From: Acidobacteriota bacterium
GTDB taxonomy: Bacteria > Acidobacteriota > Holophagae > Holophagales > Holophagaceae
Direction: 5' to 3'
DNA length: 59,170 bases
Assembly (NCBI GenBank): GCA_016213735.1
Contig: JACQZU010000022.1
Span: 1-59,170 of the forward strand
Shown in pieces: positions 24,922-34,021 of the stretch (position 1 is its first letter; each line of letters begins with the position of its first letter). A program made the translations under genes and the position numbers. The notes below the pieces were generated by a model that did no database searches, had not been told where the DNA came from, and worked only from the letters and a program-made list of their open reading frames with translations.

Positions 24922-26139
24922 ATGGTGTTTTTCAATCACGCCACGCGGCAGATGACGGCGAAGATCGTCTACTACGGCCCGGGCCTGTGCGGGAAGACCA
25001 CCAACCTCAACGCCATCTACGCCAAGACCTCCACCAAGGCCCGGGGTGAGATGGTGAGCCTGAACACGGAGACGGACCGGACCCTCTTCTTCGACCTCCT
25101 GCCCATGGACGTGGGCATGATCTCCGGCTTCAAGGCCAAACTTCAGCTCTACACGGTGCCCGGCCAGGTCTTCTACAACAGCACCCGCAAGCTGGTGCTC
25201 AAGGGAGTGGACGGCATCGTCTTCGTCGTGGACAGCCAGGTGCCCATGCTGGAGGCCAGCAAGGAGAGCTTCCAGAACCTCAAGGACAACCTCCGGGAAC
25301 TGGGAATGGACCTCAAGGACATTCCCATGGTCTTCCAGTGGAACAAGCGGGACCTCAAGAACGTCGTTCCCGTGCCCCAGCTCGAGGCCGAGCTGAATCC
25401 CGGGATGGTCCCCAGCTTCGAGTCCTGCGCCCAGGACGGCACGGGCGTCTTCGAGACCCTGCGGGGCGTCACCAAGCTGGCCCTGGCCCACATCAAGGCC
25501 AACCACTTCGGTGAACTTGGAGGCAGCCGGGAAACCGTCCGCCTGTCCGTTCCCCAGGTGGGTCCGCCCCCCGAAGCCGAGCCGGCCCCGGGGCCCACCC
25601 CGCCCCAGGCCCTTTCCTTCTCCGACCTGCCTTCCGTGAGCCAGATGCTGGAGGAGGATGCCGAGTTCATGGCCCTCCCCGCCCCGCCGCTGGAACCCCT
25701 GCCGGACGAGGATCGGGACGAGCGGCCCCTCGAGGCCCTGGCCGGGGCCCTGGGGGATCCTCCCGTCTCGGCCCCCCCTGAAGCGATTCCCCCGCCCGCA
25801 CCGGCCCCCCAGGAACCCGCGCCGGTGGTCAGGACCCAGCCTCTGCCGCCTGTGCCCAAGTTCACGGTGCAGCCCACGCCCAAGCCCGTTCCCAAGACCA
25901 AGGCTTCGGATCCCAAGGCCGCCATCAATTCCCTGCTGGGGGAATTGACCCAGGTGGGCAAGCTGGGCGCGCCCTCGGTGGTGCGGCTGGAAATCCCGGG
26001 GGACTGCCCGCCCGACGAGATCGAGGTGGTCGTCCAGGTGCGCCAGCGCGGTGAGGTCCTGGTCGAGAACCACATCAAGCGCCCTCCCCCGGTGAAAGGA
26101 ATCGCCGCCAAGGTGAGCGTCGAGCTCAAGCGGGGCTGA
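24922..26139 (+). CDS. MglA-type small GTPase with long C-terminal extension
   Basis: 405 residues. Residues 1-195 are an MglA-family Ras-like GTPase: P-loop GPGLCGKTTN (19-28), G3 TVPGQ (78-82) in which the usual Gly-Gln pair is present, and G4 NKRD (141-144). MglA sets cell polarity and drives gliding or twitching motility with its partner MglB. Typical MglA is about 195 residues. Here residues 196-330 are a Pro/Ala/Glu-rich linker, and the last 75 residues (about 330-405) look like a folded beta-rich module (VVRLEIPGDCPPDEIEVVVQVRQRGEVLVENHI). No mglB is nearby. The following genes start two and then seven bases after preceding stops, so all three are probably one operon. Confidence 0.85.
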   Translation: MVFFNHATRQMTAKIVYYGPGLCGKTTNLNAIYAKTSTKARGEMVSLNTETDRTLFFDLLPMDVGMISGFKAKLQLYTVPGQVFYNSTRKLVLKGVDGIVFVVDSQVPMLEASKESFQNLKDNLRELGMDLKDIPMVFQWNKRDLKNVVPVPQLEAELNPGMVPSFESCAQDGTGVFETLRGVTKLALAHIKANHFGELGGSRETVRLSVPQVGPPPEAEPAPGPTPPQALSFSDLPSVSQMLEEDAEFMALPAPPLEPLPDEDRDERPLEALAGALGDPPVSAPPEAIPPPAPAPQEPAPVVRTQPLPPVPKFTVQPTPKPVPKTKASDPKAAINSLLGELTQVGKLGAPSVVRLEIPGDCPPDEIEVVVQVRQRGEVLVENHIKRPPPVKGIAAKVSVELKRG

Positions 26140-26140
26140 G

Positions 26141-26713
26141 GTGCTGGCCTGCTGTGCGGCCCTTCTCCTCTCCCTCGCGGCCCTTCCGGGCTGGTGGGAC
26201 GGATTCACCCGGAGTGCGCGGGTGGCCTCGGGCTTTGTGCAGGAGTCCGAGAGCGCGGTCTTCGGATCCATCAAGAAGAAGGGGAGCCTGGTGGTCTCCA
26301 AGGGCGGGAAGATCAGGGTGAGCTACGACGATGGACTGCTGCTCGTCGCCGACGGCACCCACCTCGTGCAGTACGATCCCGATGCCCGCACCGCCCAGCG
26401 CTTCGACCTGCGCCTGGCCCGAAGGGAGGCCCCCATCCTCGGCCTTCTCCTCGACCCGGGGGCCCTGGGGGAGCATTTCGAGGTGCTTCCCTCCGGTGCC
26501 ACGGGGGTACGGCTGAAACCGCGAAAGCCGAACCTGCCCGTGGTGGAACTGGAAGGGAAGGGCGCGGTTCCCACCCTGCTGCGCTGGACCGACTCCACCG
26601 GGGCCAGGCAGCTGCTGCGGCTCACGGGACCCCCGGGCAAGCTTCCCGCCGATCCCTTCCGTTTCGACGCCCCCCCGGGAACCAGGTGGATCGGCGCCGC
26701 CCCGAAACCCTAG
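26141..26713 (+). CDS. LolA-like outer-membrane lipoprotein carrier protein
   Basis: 190 residues from a GTG one base after the previous stop. N-terminal hydrophobic stretch (LACCAALLLSLAALPGW) is a signal peptide. The LolA pattern follows: GFVQESESAVFGSIKKKGSLVVSKGGKIRVSYDDGLLLVADGTHLVQYDPDARTAQRFDL, i.e. F-x-Q then alternating strands of the half-barrel, and later LLRWTDSTGARQLLRL. LolA carries lipoproteins across the periplasm. This could also be one of the LolA-related proteins with a specialised cargo, since it is in an operon with an MglA GTPase rather than with lipoprotein genes. Confidence 0.75.
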   Translation: MLACCAALLLSLAALPGWWDGFTRSARVASGFVQESESAVFGSIKKKGSLVVSKGGKIRVSYDDGLLLVADGTHLVQYDPDARTAQRFDLRLARREAPILGLLLDPGALGEHFEVLPSGATGVRLKPRKPNLPVVELEGKGAVPTLLRWTDSTGARQLLRLTGPPGKLPADPFRFDAPPGTRWIGAAPKP

Positions 26714-26720
26714 GCGCGGG

Positions 26721-28532
26721 ATGATCGTCCACGCGGGACTGGCGGGCCTGGACCCGGGCCGCAGGGACCACGCCCAGCGGGCCTGCGCGCTGCTTCTGGA
26801 CGCGGTGCTGGGCCGCCACCGGGAAGGTGCCGCGCGGATCCGTTTCGGGCGCCGGGACGGATGGCAGGGTGCCGTCGCCGGAGAGGTGGAAGCCGTGCTG
26901 CGACCCCTCTGGGGGCTGTTCCCCCTTCTGGGGGGGGGTGGTGGACATCCGTTGTCCAGGCGCCTTTCGGGCATCCTCGAGGCGGGGTGCGATCCCTCCC
27001 ATCCGGACCATTGGGGCCAACCCGGGGACCTGGACCAGCGCCTCGTGGAGGCCGCTGTCCTGGGCCTGGGCCTCCGGCTCTGCCCGGACGTCTGCTGGGA
27101 ACCCCTCGCCCCCGCGGCCCGGGAGAGGCTCGGAGCCTGGCTGGGCGCCATCAACCACCGCGACATTCCTGACAACAACTGGGTGTACTTCCGCGCCCTG
27201 GTGAACGTGGGGCTCCGGGCGGTGGGCTCTCCAAATTCTTCTCCCCGGGCCCTCAGGGAATCCCTGGAACGGGCCGATTCCTTCCACCTGGGCGAGGGCT
27301 GGTACGGCGACGGGCCCACGGGCCGCGTGGACTGGTACGGCCCCTGGGCCTTCCACTTCTACGGACCCCTGCTGGCCTGGCTGGCGCGAGGCGATCCCCA
27401 GGCGGAACCCTTGGAACGGTCCCTGATGGAGCGATCCGCGGAACGCGCCCGCCAATGGCTTCCAGAGCATCTGGCCTGGTTCGCCCAGGATGGCGCGGCC
27501 CTGGCCTTCGGACGCAGCCTGGGATACCGCTTCGCCCAGGCCGCCGGGCTGGGGGCGCTGGCCCTCTGCGACCCCCCCGGGGTGGACTGGGGCGTCCTCG
27601 CCGGGGCTTGGCGCCGCAACCTTTCCTGGTGGTTCCAGCGGCCCATCTTCCAGGAAGACGGCAGCCTGAGCCTGGGCTACGGCTACTCCAACGACGCCCT
27701 GGGGGAGCCCTACCAGAGCCAGGGCTCGCCCTACTGGGCCCTGAAGGCATTCCTGCCCCTGCTCCTGCCTCCCTCCCATCCTTTCTGGCAGGCCCCCTCG
27801 TCACCCTTGCCGCCCCTGGACCTCCACCGCCAGGATGTCTGGCCCGCGAGGCTCTGGCGGGGTCCCGACGGGCAGGTCCAGGCCCTCTGCGCGACGAGGG
27901 AACTGGGGGGCTGGGCGGGCCCCTGGGTGTCCACCTACGGGAAGTTCGCCTACGCCACCGGCTTCCCGGCCTCCCTGCAGACGGACCTGGACCGGCCCGT
28001 GGCGGACGGGACCCTCCTCATCGCCCTTCCCGGGGGCGCCTTGCGGCCGCCCCTCAAGCGGGAGGCGCCCCGCCTCCGTTCCGACGGCCTCAGCCAGGCG
28101 TGGTCGCCCTTCCCCGGAGTCCGGGTGGACACGCTCCTGCTGGCCCGGCCACCCTGGCACCTCCGGATCCACCGCCTGGAATGCGGGATGACCGTGGAGA
28201 CCCTGGAGGGAGGCTTCGCGGTGGAGGCCCCCGGGGCCCGGCAGGACGCAGGTCCGGGCTGGGCCTGGGCCGCGGCCGGGCCCCGAACCTCGCTGATCGT
28301 CGGAGAGGCGTCCCGGGAAGGGCGCGTCCAACGCCAGCCTCCAGGGAGCAACCTGTTGCACCCCGAGAGCCTGGCCCCCGTCCTGGCCGGAGCCTTTCCC
28401 CCTGGGGCGCACCGCCTGTGCGCGGCCGTCTGGTGTGATGCCAGGGGATCGAAGGTCCCCGACCCTGAACCTCCCCGCTGGGGGCGGGACGGCACGCTCG
28501 AATTCCTCGGGGAGCGTCTATCCCTGGATTGA
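26721..28532 (+). CDS. DUF2264 family protein
   Basis: 603 residues. The N-terminal half matches DUF2264: GEVEAVLRPLWGLFPLLGGGG, then the WVYFRALVNVGLRAVG and WYGDGPTGRVDWYGPWAFHFYGPLLAWLA blocks, an (alpha/alpha)-barrel pattern like glycoside hydrolases and polysaccharide lyases. The C-terminal half is beta-rich (residues about 400-600), as in such enzymes. No signal peptide, so a cytoplasmic protein. DUF2264 members have no firmly known reaction to my knowledge. It follows the LolA-like gene by seven bases. No frameshift seen. Confidence 0.8.
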   Translation: MIVHAGLAGLDPGRRDHAQRACALLLDAVLGRHREGAARIRFGRRDGWQGAVAGEVEAVLRPLWGLFPLLGGGGGHPLSRRLSGILEAGCDPSHPDHWGQPGDLDQRLVEAAVLGLGLRLCPDVCWEPLAPAARERLGAWLGAINHRDIPDNNWVYFRALVNVGLRAVGSPNSSPRALRESLERADSFHLGEGWYGDGPTGRVDWYGPWAFHFYGPLLAWLARGDPQAEPLERSLMERSAERARQWLPEHLAWFAQDGAALAFGRSLGYRFAQAAGLGALALCDPPGVDWGVLAGAWRRNLSWWFQRPIFQEDGSLSLGYGYSNDALGEPYQSQGSPYWALKAFLPLLLPPSHPFWQAPSSPLPPLDLHRQDVWPARLWRGPDGQVQALCATRELGGWAGPWVSTYGKFAYATGFPASLQTDLDRPVADGTLLIALPGGALRPPLKREAPRLRSDGLSQAWSPFPGVRVDTLLLARPPWHLRIHRLECGMTVETLEGGFAVEAPGARQDAGPGWAWAAAGPRTSLIVGEASREGRVQRQPPGSNLLHPESLAPVLAGAFPPGAHRLCAAVWCDARGSKVPDPEPPRWGRDGTLEFLGERLSLD

Positions 28533-28541
28533 AGAGGGGCT

Positions 28542-28940
28542 TCAGGCCGGGACGTGGTCCCGGATGAAGGCGACCACGGCCTCCGTGCTGGTGCCGGGCT
28601 GGAAGATTTCCCGGATGCCCAGGGCCTTCAGGCCCGGGATGTCCTCGTCGGGGATGATGCCGCCGGCGAAGACCATGACGTCCTGGGCGCCCTTGGCCTT
28701 CAGGAGCCGCATCACCTCGGGGAAGATCTGGTTGTGGGCGCCGCTCAGGATGGAGAGGCCCAGCACCCGGGCGTCCTCCTGCACCACGGCGTTGACGATC
28801 TGCTCGGGGGTCTGCCGGAGCCCGGTGTAGATCACCTCCATGCCCGCGTCCCTCAAGGCGCGGGCCACCACCTTGGCCCCGCGGTCGTGGCCGTCCAGGC
28901 CCGGTTTGGCGATCACCACCCGGATCGGTGCGTCGGACAT
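28542..28940 (-). CDS. Stand-alone cobalamin-binding protein (methylmalonyl-CoA mutase C-terminal type)
   Basis: 132 residues, ATG preceded by GGAGGTGG. The B12 motif DGHDRG (Asp16-Gly21, His18 as the lower cobalt ligand) lies in [31 protein letters not shown], the exact start of the mutase small domain. [23 protein letters not shown] and the [18 protein letters not shown] loop complete the Rossmann-like domain. In split mutases (ethylmalonyl-, isobutyryl- or methylmalonyl-CoA mutases) this is the small subunit. No large subunit is in the window, so the partner must be elsewhere. Convergent with the DUF2264 gene. Confidence 0.9.
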   Translation of the reverse strand: MSDAPIRVVIAKPGLDGHDRGAKVVARALRDAGMEVIYTGLRQTPEQIVNAVVQEDARVLGLSILSGAHNQIFPEVMRLLKAKGAQDVMVFAGGIIPDEDIPGLKALGIREIFQPGTSTEAVVAFIRDHVPA

Positions 28941-29064
28941 GGAGCCACCTCCCTGTTCCCATGGTAGCCCGGCCGGGCGGGGGCCCGCGGCCGGGGGGAC
29001 CGGGATCCCCGGCCCTTGGCCGGGGATCCCGCTTCGCGCGACGATGGACAGCGGGGAGGCCCTC

Positions 29065-29706
29065 ATGCGGCCGCGGCTCTTCTCCTGGTGGGACTTCCTG
29101 CCCCTCGTGGCAGCCATGGCCCTCCTGGCTTTCCTGCAGGGAATGCTCCCCTCTCTGCCGGATCCGGTGCCCACCCATTTCGACGCCGCCGGCCGCGCCA
29201 ACGGCTGGACCCCCCGGGCGCACCTGCCCTGGCTTCTGCTGGGGACCCCTTTCTTCGCCTGGGCCCTCTTGTGGGTGGCGGGCACGGTGGGCGCCCGGCT
29301 GGAGAAGGACCCCCTGAAGGCCCGCTTCCATGCCTTCTTCCCCCTGCGGGGTCTGATGCCGGTGGGCTTCTGCGCCCTCATGGCCACCCTCCTGGCGGTG
29401 CCCTCCCGAGGCCTCGGCGTGGTCCGATGGGGCGTGGGGGCCCTGCTGGCCTGCCTGGTGCTGGGCGTGGCCATCCTCGTGCGCCAGATGAAGGGGGCCA
29501 TGGCCGGACAGCCCGACGCCGTCCATTACCGGTGGGGGATGGTCTACCACAACCCGGGGGATCCCAGGCTCTGGGTGGAGAAGCGCTTCGGGCTGGGCTG
29601 GACCCTCAACTACGCCCGGCCCGCCGCCTGGTGGCTGACGGGGTTGTTCCTGTTGCTGCCCCTGGGGGTGGGGGTGTTCGTGCTCCTGAACATGCCGCGG
29701 CCGTGA
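29065..29706 (+). CDS. DUF1648-type integral membrane protein
   Basis: 213 residues from the ATG at 29065, chosen for GGAGG five bases upstream; an in-frame ATG at 29044 would add seven residues. About five hydrophobic segments. The N-terminal part has [21 protein letters not shown], the DUF1648 signature found in SdpI-related proteins, and the [31 protein letters not shown] segment, typical of the same proteins, is near the C-terminus. SdpI-like proteins give immunity to a peptide toxin in Bacillus; no such role is shown here. Divergent from the B12 protein gene. Confidence 0.72.
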   Translation: MRPRLFSWWDFLPLVAAMALLAFLQGMLPSLPDPVPTHFDAAGRANGWTPRAHLPWLLLGTPFFAWALLWVAGTVGARLEKDPLKARFHAFFPLRGLMPVGFCALMATLLAVPSRGLGVVRWGVGALLACLVLGVAILVRQMKGAMAGQPDAVHYRWGMVYHNPGDPRLWVEKRFGLGWTLNYARPAAWWLTGLFLLLPLGVGVFVLLNMPRP

Positions 29707-29910
29707 CCCACAAGGGGCGAGGCCATGACGGTCCCGCTCCCGGGACCGGTTTCCCGTCCACGCCTCCTGGCTCGCGCGGGAGTCCATTCAGTTGTGCGAG
29801 GGGCGGCGATGCCGTGCCTTTCCCCCAGACGCAGGGTGGAGGCCTTTGTCGTCGGTCCCCACGGACCCGTGGCGGTCGACGCAGGCGGATCGGCGATACA
29901 CCTTCGAGGG

Positions 29911-29930
29911 AACGGGTTCGACGAACCGTT
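29911..29930. terminator. Hairpin between membrane-protein and racemase genes
   Basis: AACG-GGTTC-gac-GAACC-GTT forms a stem with one bulged G, 16 bases downstream of the racemase stop on the minus strand. The surrounding 240 bases contain no convincing gene. Probably a terminator or mRNA end structure; no clear T-run. Confidence 0.35.
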
Positions 29931-29946
29931 GCGTTTGGGGAACCGT

Positions 29947-31083
29947 TCAGTCTCCGCCCTTTTCCAACAGTGCGGCGATCTTCGCTTCCCCCAGACCCGC
30001 CTCCCTCAGGATCTCGCGCCCGTGGGCCCCGCGCGGGGGCACGGGGCCGGGTTGGTGCTTGAACCCTGAGAAGCGCGGCGCCGGTGCCGCCTGGAGGATT
30101 CCGCCGGGTTCAGCGTAGACCCCACGGGCACGGAGGTGGGGATGGTCCATGGCTTCTCGCGGATCCAGTACGGGAGCGAAGCAGGCGTCGCTGCCTTCCA
30201 GGAGTGCGGCCCAGTGCTCCAGCGGTCGGCTTGCGAAGAGGGCTTCCAATTTGACCCGGGCGCGATCCCAGCTCCGGGGTTCGTAGGGCTCCAGGAAATC
30301 AGGGTCTTCATGGAGGTCCAGCTTCTGCAGGAGGAGCCGGTAGAACTGGCCCTCCACGGGGGCGAGGCTGAGGTGGCGTCCGTCCGCGCAGCGGTAGGTG
30401 CCGTACCAGTGGGGTCCGTCCACCAGCCCCTGGCCGCGTTCGAAGGGCATTCGGCCCGCGGCGTGGAACGCGAGAAGGAGGTTCATCAAGTGGGCGCTGC
30501 CGTCCACGATGGCCGCGTCCACCACCTGCCCGCACCCCGTGGCCCGGGCGTGGAGCAGGGCGGCGAGGACCCCGACGCAGAGGTAGAGCGCGCCGCCTCC
30601 GAGGTCCCCGACAAGGGTCGGAGGCGCCAAGGGGGGCGTCCCGGGCGCACCGGCGTACCAGAGGGCCCCTGACAGGGAAATGTAATTCAGGTCGTGTCCC
30701 GCAAAGGGCGAGAGGGGACCATCCTGACCCCAGCCTGTCATCCGACCGTAGACCAGGCGGGGGTTTCGCGAGAGGCAGGGCTGGGGCCCCAGGCCCAGCC
30801 GTTCCATGGCGCCGGGGCGCATCCCTTCCAGGAGGGCATCGGCCCCCGACACGATCTCCAGAACCGCCTCGACGGCGCCTTCCTTCTTCAGGTCCAGCGC
30901 CAGGGAGCGCTTGCCGCGGTTGAGAATGTTCTTCACGCCCATTTCCAGCGGATCTCCGGGCCTCGGCATGGCGCGCTCCAGGAGGATGACCTCCGCCCCC
31001 AGGTCGGCCAGGAGCATGCCGCAGAACGGTGCGGGCCCGATCCCGGCGATCTCAAGGATCCGGAGGCCGGAGAGGATTCCCAT
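29947..31083 (-). CDS. Alpha-methylacyl-CoA racemase (CaiB/BaiF family)
   Basis: 378 residues from the ATG at 31083, with AAGGAG upstream. It is a class III CoA-transferase fold protein. The racemase-specific residues are there: GWGQDGPLSPFAGHDLNYISLSGAL with His130, and VGDLGGGALYL with Asp160. Their 30-residue spacing is that of His126/Asp156 in Mycobacterium alpha-methylacyl-CoA racemase; plain CoA-transferases lack this His. It interconverts (R)- and (S)-2-methylacyl-CoA so that branched acids can be beta-oxidised. It is divergent from the second importer operon, which contains an acyl-CoA ligase, and so fits breakdown of methyl-branched acids. Confidence 0.86.
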   Translation of the reverse strand: MGILSGLRILEIAGIGPAPFCGMLLADLGAEVILLERAMPRPGDPLEMGVKNILNRGKRSLALDLKKEGAVEAVLEIVSGADALLEGMRPGAMERLGLGPQPCLSRNPRLVYGRMTGWGQDGPLSPFAGHDLNYISLSGALWYAGAPGTPPLAPPTLVGDLGGGALYLCVGVLAALLHARATGCGQVVDAAIVDGSAHLMNLLLAFHAAGRMPFERGQGLVDGPHWYGTYRCADGRHLSLAPVEGQFYRLLLQKLDLHEDPDFLEPYEPRSWDRARVKLEALFASRPLEHWAALLEGSDACFAPVLDPREAMDHPHLRARGVYAEPGGILQAAPAPRFSGFKHQPGPVPPRGAHGREILREAGLGEAKIAALLEKGGD

Positions 31084-31227
31084 GTCTGTCTCCTTGCGAA
31101 AAAGGTGTCTGCGCTGCCGCCGGAGCATCCGGCGCCCCTCGGTGAAGCGGAATTGCCTTCTTCATTTTTCCCGAGGCCAACAGTACCATTTCGTCACCAA
31201 CGCCACGGAAAACCCCAGAGGTCATGC

Positions 31228-32031
31228 ATGACGGAATCCTCCGAGAGGACGGTCCAGCTTGAGGTCGAGAACATCAACCTGCGCTTCGGCGGAGTGATGG
31301 CCCTCGACGGATTGGGCTTCACGGTGCGCAAGGGCGAGATCTTCTCCATCATCGGACCCAACGGGGCCGGCAAGACCAGCATGCTCAACTGCATCAGCGG
31401 TCGGTACCATCCCCAGCGCGGGAGCATCAGCTTCGAGGGGCAGGACGTCACCCGCCTGACCCCGGCGGCCCGGGCCCGGCTCGGCATCGCCAGGACGTTC
31501 CAGAACATCGCCCTCTTCAAGGGGATGTCGGTGCTGGACAACATCCTCATCGGGCGCCACACCCACCTGAAGAGCGGTCTCTTCCGCGGGGGCTTCTACC
31601 TGGGTCCATGCCGGAAGGAGGAGATCGAGCACCGCCGCTTCGTCGAGGACATCGTGGACTTCCTGGAGATCGAACACATCCGGAAACGGGTGGTGGGCAC
31701 CCTGGCCTACGGCCTCCAGAAGCGGGTGGAGCTGGCCCGGGCCCTGGCCCTGGACCCCAAGCTCATCCTCCTGGACGAGCCCATGGCGGGCATGAACCTG
31801 GAAGAGACCGAGGACATGGTCCGCTTCATCCTGGACATCAACCAGGAACGGGGCATCACGGTGATCCTCGTGGAGCACGACATGGGCGTGGTGATGGACA
31901 TCTCCGACCGCCTGGTGGTGCTGAACTTCGGGGAGAAGATCGGCGAGGGCACCCCCGAGGAGGTCCAGCAGAATCCGGAAGTGGTGAAGGCCTACCTCGG
32001 TGGCGAGGCGTCGGTCTTCCTGGGCCGCTAG
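31228..32031 (+). CDS. livG: LIV-type ABC transporter ATP-binding protein (LivG-like), second system
   Basis: 267 residues from the ATG at 31228. Walker A GPNGAGKTS, Q-loop IARTFQNIALFKGMSVLDNI, degenerate signature LAYGLQKRVELARAL, Walker B LILLDEPMAGM and switch LVEHDMGVVMDI are intact. The long insert HLKSGLFRGGFYLGPCRKEEIEHRRFVEDIV is usual for the LivG variant seen in importers linked to acyl-CoA ligases. It opens the operon livG-ligase-livH-livM-binding protein-livF-PaaK-like. The ribosome-binding site is weak (CAGAGG). Confidence 0.9.
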   Translation: MTESSERTVQLEVENINLRFGGVMALDGLGFTVRKGEIFSIIGPNGAGKTSMLNCISGRYHPQRGSISFEGQDVTRLTPAARARLGIARTFQNIALFKGMSVLDNILIGRHTHLKSGLFRGGFYLGPCRKEEIEHRRFVEDIVDFLEIEHIRKRVVGTLAYGLQKRVELARALALDPKLILLDEPMAGMNLEETEDMVRFILDINQERGITVILVEHDMGVVMDISDRLVVLNFGEKIGEGTPEEVQQNPEVVKAYLGGEASVFLGR

Positions 32032-32044
32032 GAGAATGGACGAC

Positions 32045-33994
32045 ATGGCCGGACACTCCCACGACACCCTTCCCAAGCTGCTCCGGCGCAACGCCCAGAC
32101 CTTCGGGGGCGACAAGGTCGCCCTCCGCGAGAAGGAGTTCGGCGTCTGGCAGCCCTACAGCTGGAAGGACTACTACGAACACGTCAAGTACTTCACCCTG
32201 GGCCTGGTCTCGCTCGGGCTGGCGAAGGGCGACACGATCTCCATCATCGGCGACAACCGGCCCGAGTGGCTCTTTGCCGAGCTGGCGGCCCAGAGCGCGG
32301 GGGCCATCGCCATCGGGATCTACCAGGACGCGATCCTCAAGGAGGTCTCCTACATCATCAACCTGGCGGAGTCGAAGTTCATCGTCGCGGAGGACCAGGA
32401 GCAGGTCGACAAGGTCCTGGACATGGGCGACGAGCTGACCACCGTGAAGCGGATCGTGTACACGGATCCCAGGGGGATGAGGAAGTACGAGGACGGACGC
32501 CTCGTCTACTTCCCTGAAGTCGAGGCCCTGGGGCGGGCCTACGAGGAGGCTCATCCCGGCGCCTACGAGGCCCTGGTGGACGCCACGGGGGCCGAGGACC
32601 CGGCCCACATCTGCATCACCTCGGGAACCACGGGCCACCCCAAGCTGGCGTTGCTCTCGCACCGGAACATGATCTCCATGGCCACCAACCTGGGACAGGT
32701 GGACCCCAAGCGGGAGAGCGATGAATTCGTGAGCTTCCTCCCCCTTCCCTGGGTGGGCGAACAGATGATGAGCGTGGCCAGCGGCATCCTCTTCGGCTTC
32801 ACCGTGAACTTCCCCGAGGAGCCCGAGACTGCCACGGAGAACATCCGCGAGATCGGGCCCCACCTCCTGTTCAGTCCCCCCCGGGTGTGGGAGAACCTGG
32901 CCGCCACCGTCCAGGTGAAGATCATGGACGCGTCCTGGCTCAAGCGATTCCTCTACCATCGCTGCCTTCCCGTGGGCTACGAGTGGGCGGACCTGAAATT
33001 CCAGAAAAAGACCCCCACCCTCCTCCAGAGGCTCCGCTACGGCCTGGCCTACCTTCTCGTGTTCCGCTCGTTGAAGGACCGGATCGGGTTCACCCACATC
33101 CGTTCGGCCTCCACGGGCGGCGCGGCCCTGGGTCCCGACACCTTCCGCTTCTTCCACGCCCTGGGGGTGAACCTCAAGCAGATCTACGGGCAGACGGAGA
33201 TCTTCGGCATCTCCTGCATCCACCGGGACGGCGACATCAATTTCGACTCCGTGGGCAAGCCGATCCCCGAGACCGAAATCCGCATCGACCGGCCCGACCC
33301 GCAGGGCGTCGGGGAGGTGGTCTCCCGCAGCCCGGCCCTCTTCCAGGGCTACTACAGGAATGAGGCTGCCACCTCCGAGACCATCGTGGACGGCTGGCTC
33401 CACTCCGGGGACGCGGGCTACTTCAACCAGGACCAGCACCTGGTGATCATCGACCGGATGAAGGACATCATGACCCTCCGCAGCGGGGAGCGTTTCAGCC
33501 CACAGTTCATCGAGAACAAGCTGAAGTTCAGTCCCTTCGTGAAGGAGGCCGTCTGCATCGGCCAGGGCCGCGACTTCATCATCGCCCTCATCTGCATCGA
33601 CTTCGGCATCGTGGGCAAGTGGGCCGAGGACCAGCGGATCGGCTACACGACCTACACGGACCTGGCCTCCAAGCCGCAGGTGTACGACCTCGTCGAGAAG
33701 GAGGTCCTGAAGGTCAACGACACCCTCGCTGGATCCCAGAGGATCCGGAAATTCGCCCTGCTCTACAAAGAGCTGGACGCGGACGACGACGAGCTCACCC
33801 GCACCCGGAAGGTCCGGCGGGGCTTCGTGGACCAGAAGTTCGCCGACATCCTCGAGGGGATCTACGAGGGCAAGCCCCAGATTCCCATCGACGCGGTCAT
33901 CAAGTACCAGGACGGCAAGACCTCGCAGCTCAAGACCACCATCCACGTCCGCGACCTCGGCGCTCCCGGGGAAGCCCGGCCCGCCGTGGCCTGA
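32045..33994 (+). CDS. Long-chain acyl-CoA synthetase (AMP-binding family)
   Basis: 649 residues. The ATG at 32045 is preferred; an ATG nine bases earlier sits directly against GGAGA. ATP-binding motif TSGTTGHPKLALLSH, the A4/A5 region STGGAALGPDTFRFFHALGVNLKQIYGQTE, then GWLHSGDAGYFNQDQHLVIIDRMKDIMTLRSGERFSP, and a C-terminal domain of the long-chain (FadD15/Faa-like) type. It adenylates a carboxylic acid and forms its CoA ester. Location between the ATPase and permease genes of an importer suggests that the transported acid is activated as it enters. Long-chain, aromatic or isoprenoid acids are all possible. Confidence 0.9.
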   Translation: MAGHSHDTLPKLLRRNAQTFGGDKVALREKEFGVWQPYSWKDYYEHVKYFTLGLVSLGLAKGDTISIIGDNRPEWLFAELAAQSAGAIAIGIYQDAILKEVSYIINLAESKFIVAEDQEQVDKVLDMGDELTTVKRIVYTDPRGMRKYEDGRLVYFPEVEALGRAYEEAHPGAYEALVDATGAEDPAHICITSGTTGHPKLALLSHRNMISMATNLGQVDPKRESDEFVSFLPLPWVGEQMMSVASGILFGFTVNFPEEPETATENIREIGPHLLFSPPRVWENLAATVQVKIMDASWLKRFLYHRCLPVGYEWADLKFQKKTPTLLQRLRYGLAYLLVFRSLKDRIGFTHIRSASTGGAALGPDTFRFFHALGVNLKQIYGQTEIFGISCIHRDGDINFDSVGKPIPETEIRIDRPDPQGVGEVVSRSPALFQGYYRNEAATSETIVDGWLHSGDAGYFNQDQHLVIIDRMKDIMTLRSGERFSPQFIENKLKFSPFVKEAVCIGQGRDFIIALICIDFGIVGKWAEDQRIGYTTYTDLASKPQVYDLVEKEVLKVNDTLAGSQRIRKFALLYKELDADDDELTRTRKVRRGFVDQKFADILEGIYEGKPQIPIDAVIKYQDGKTSQLKTTIHVRDLGAPGEARPAVA

Positions 33995-34021
33995 ATCGGG
34001 AGCAGGCAACCCGGAGGATCC

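Noticed and set aside
29725-30069. A 114-codon plus-strand frame after the membrane-protein gene
   Set aside because: Its second half is antisense to the racemase gene, there is no ribosome-binding site of note, and the peptide resembles nothing.
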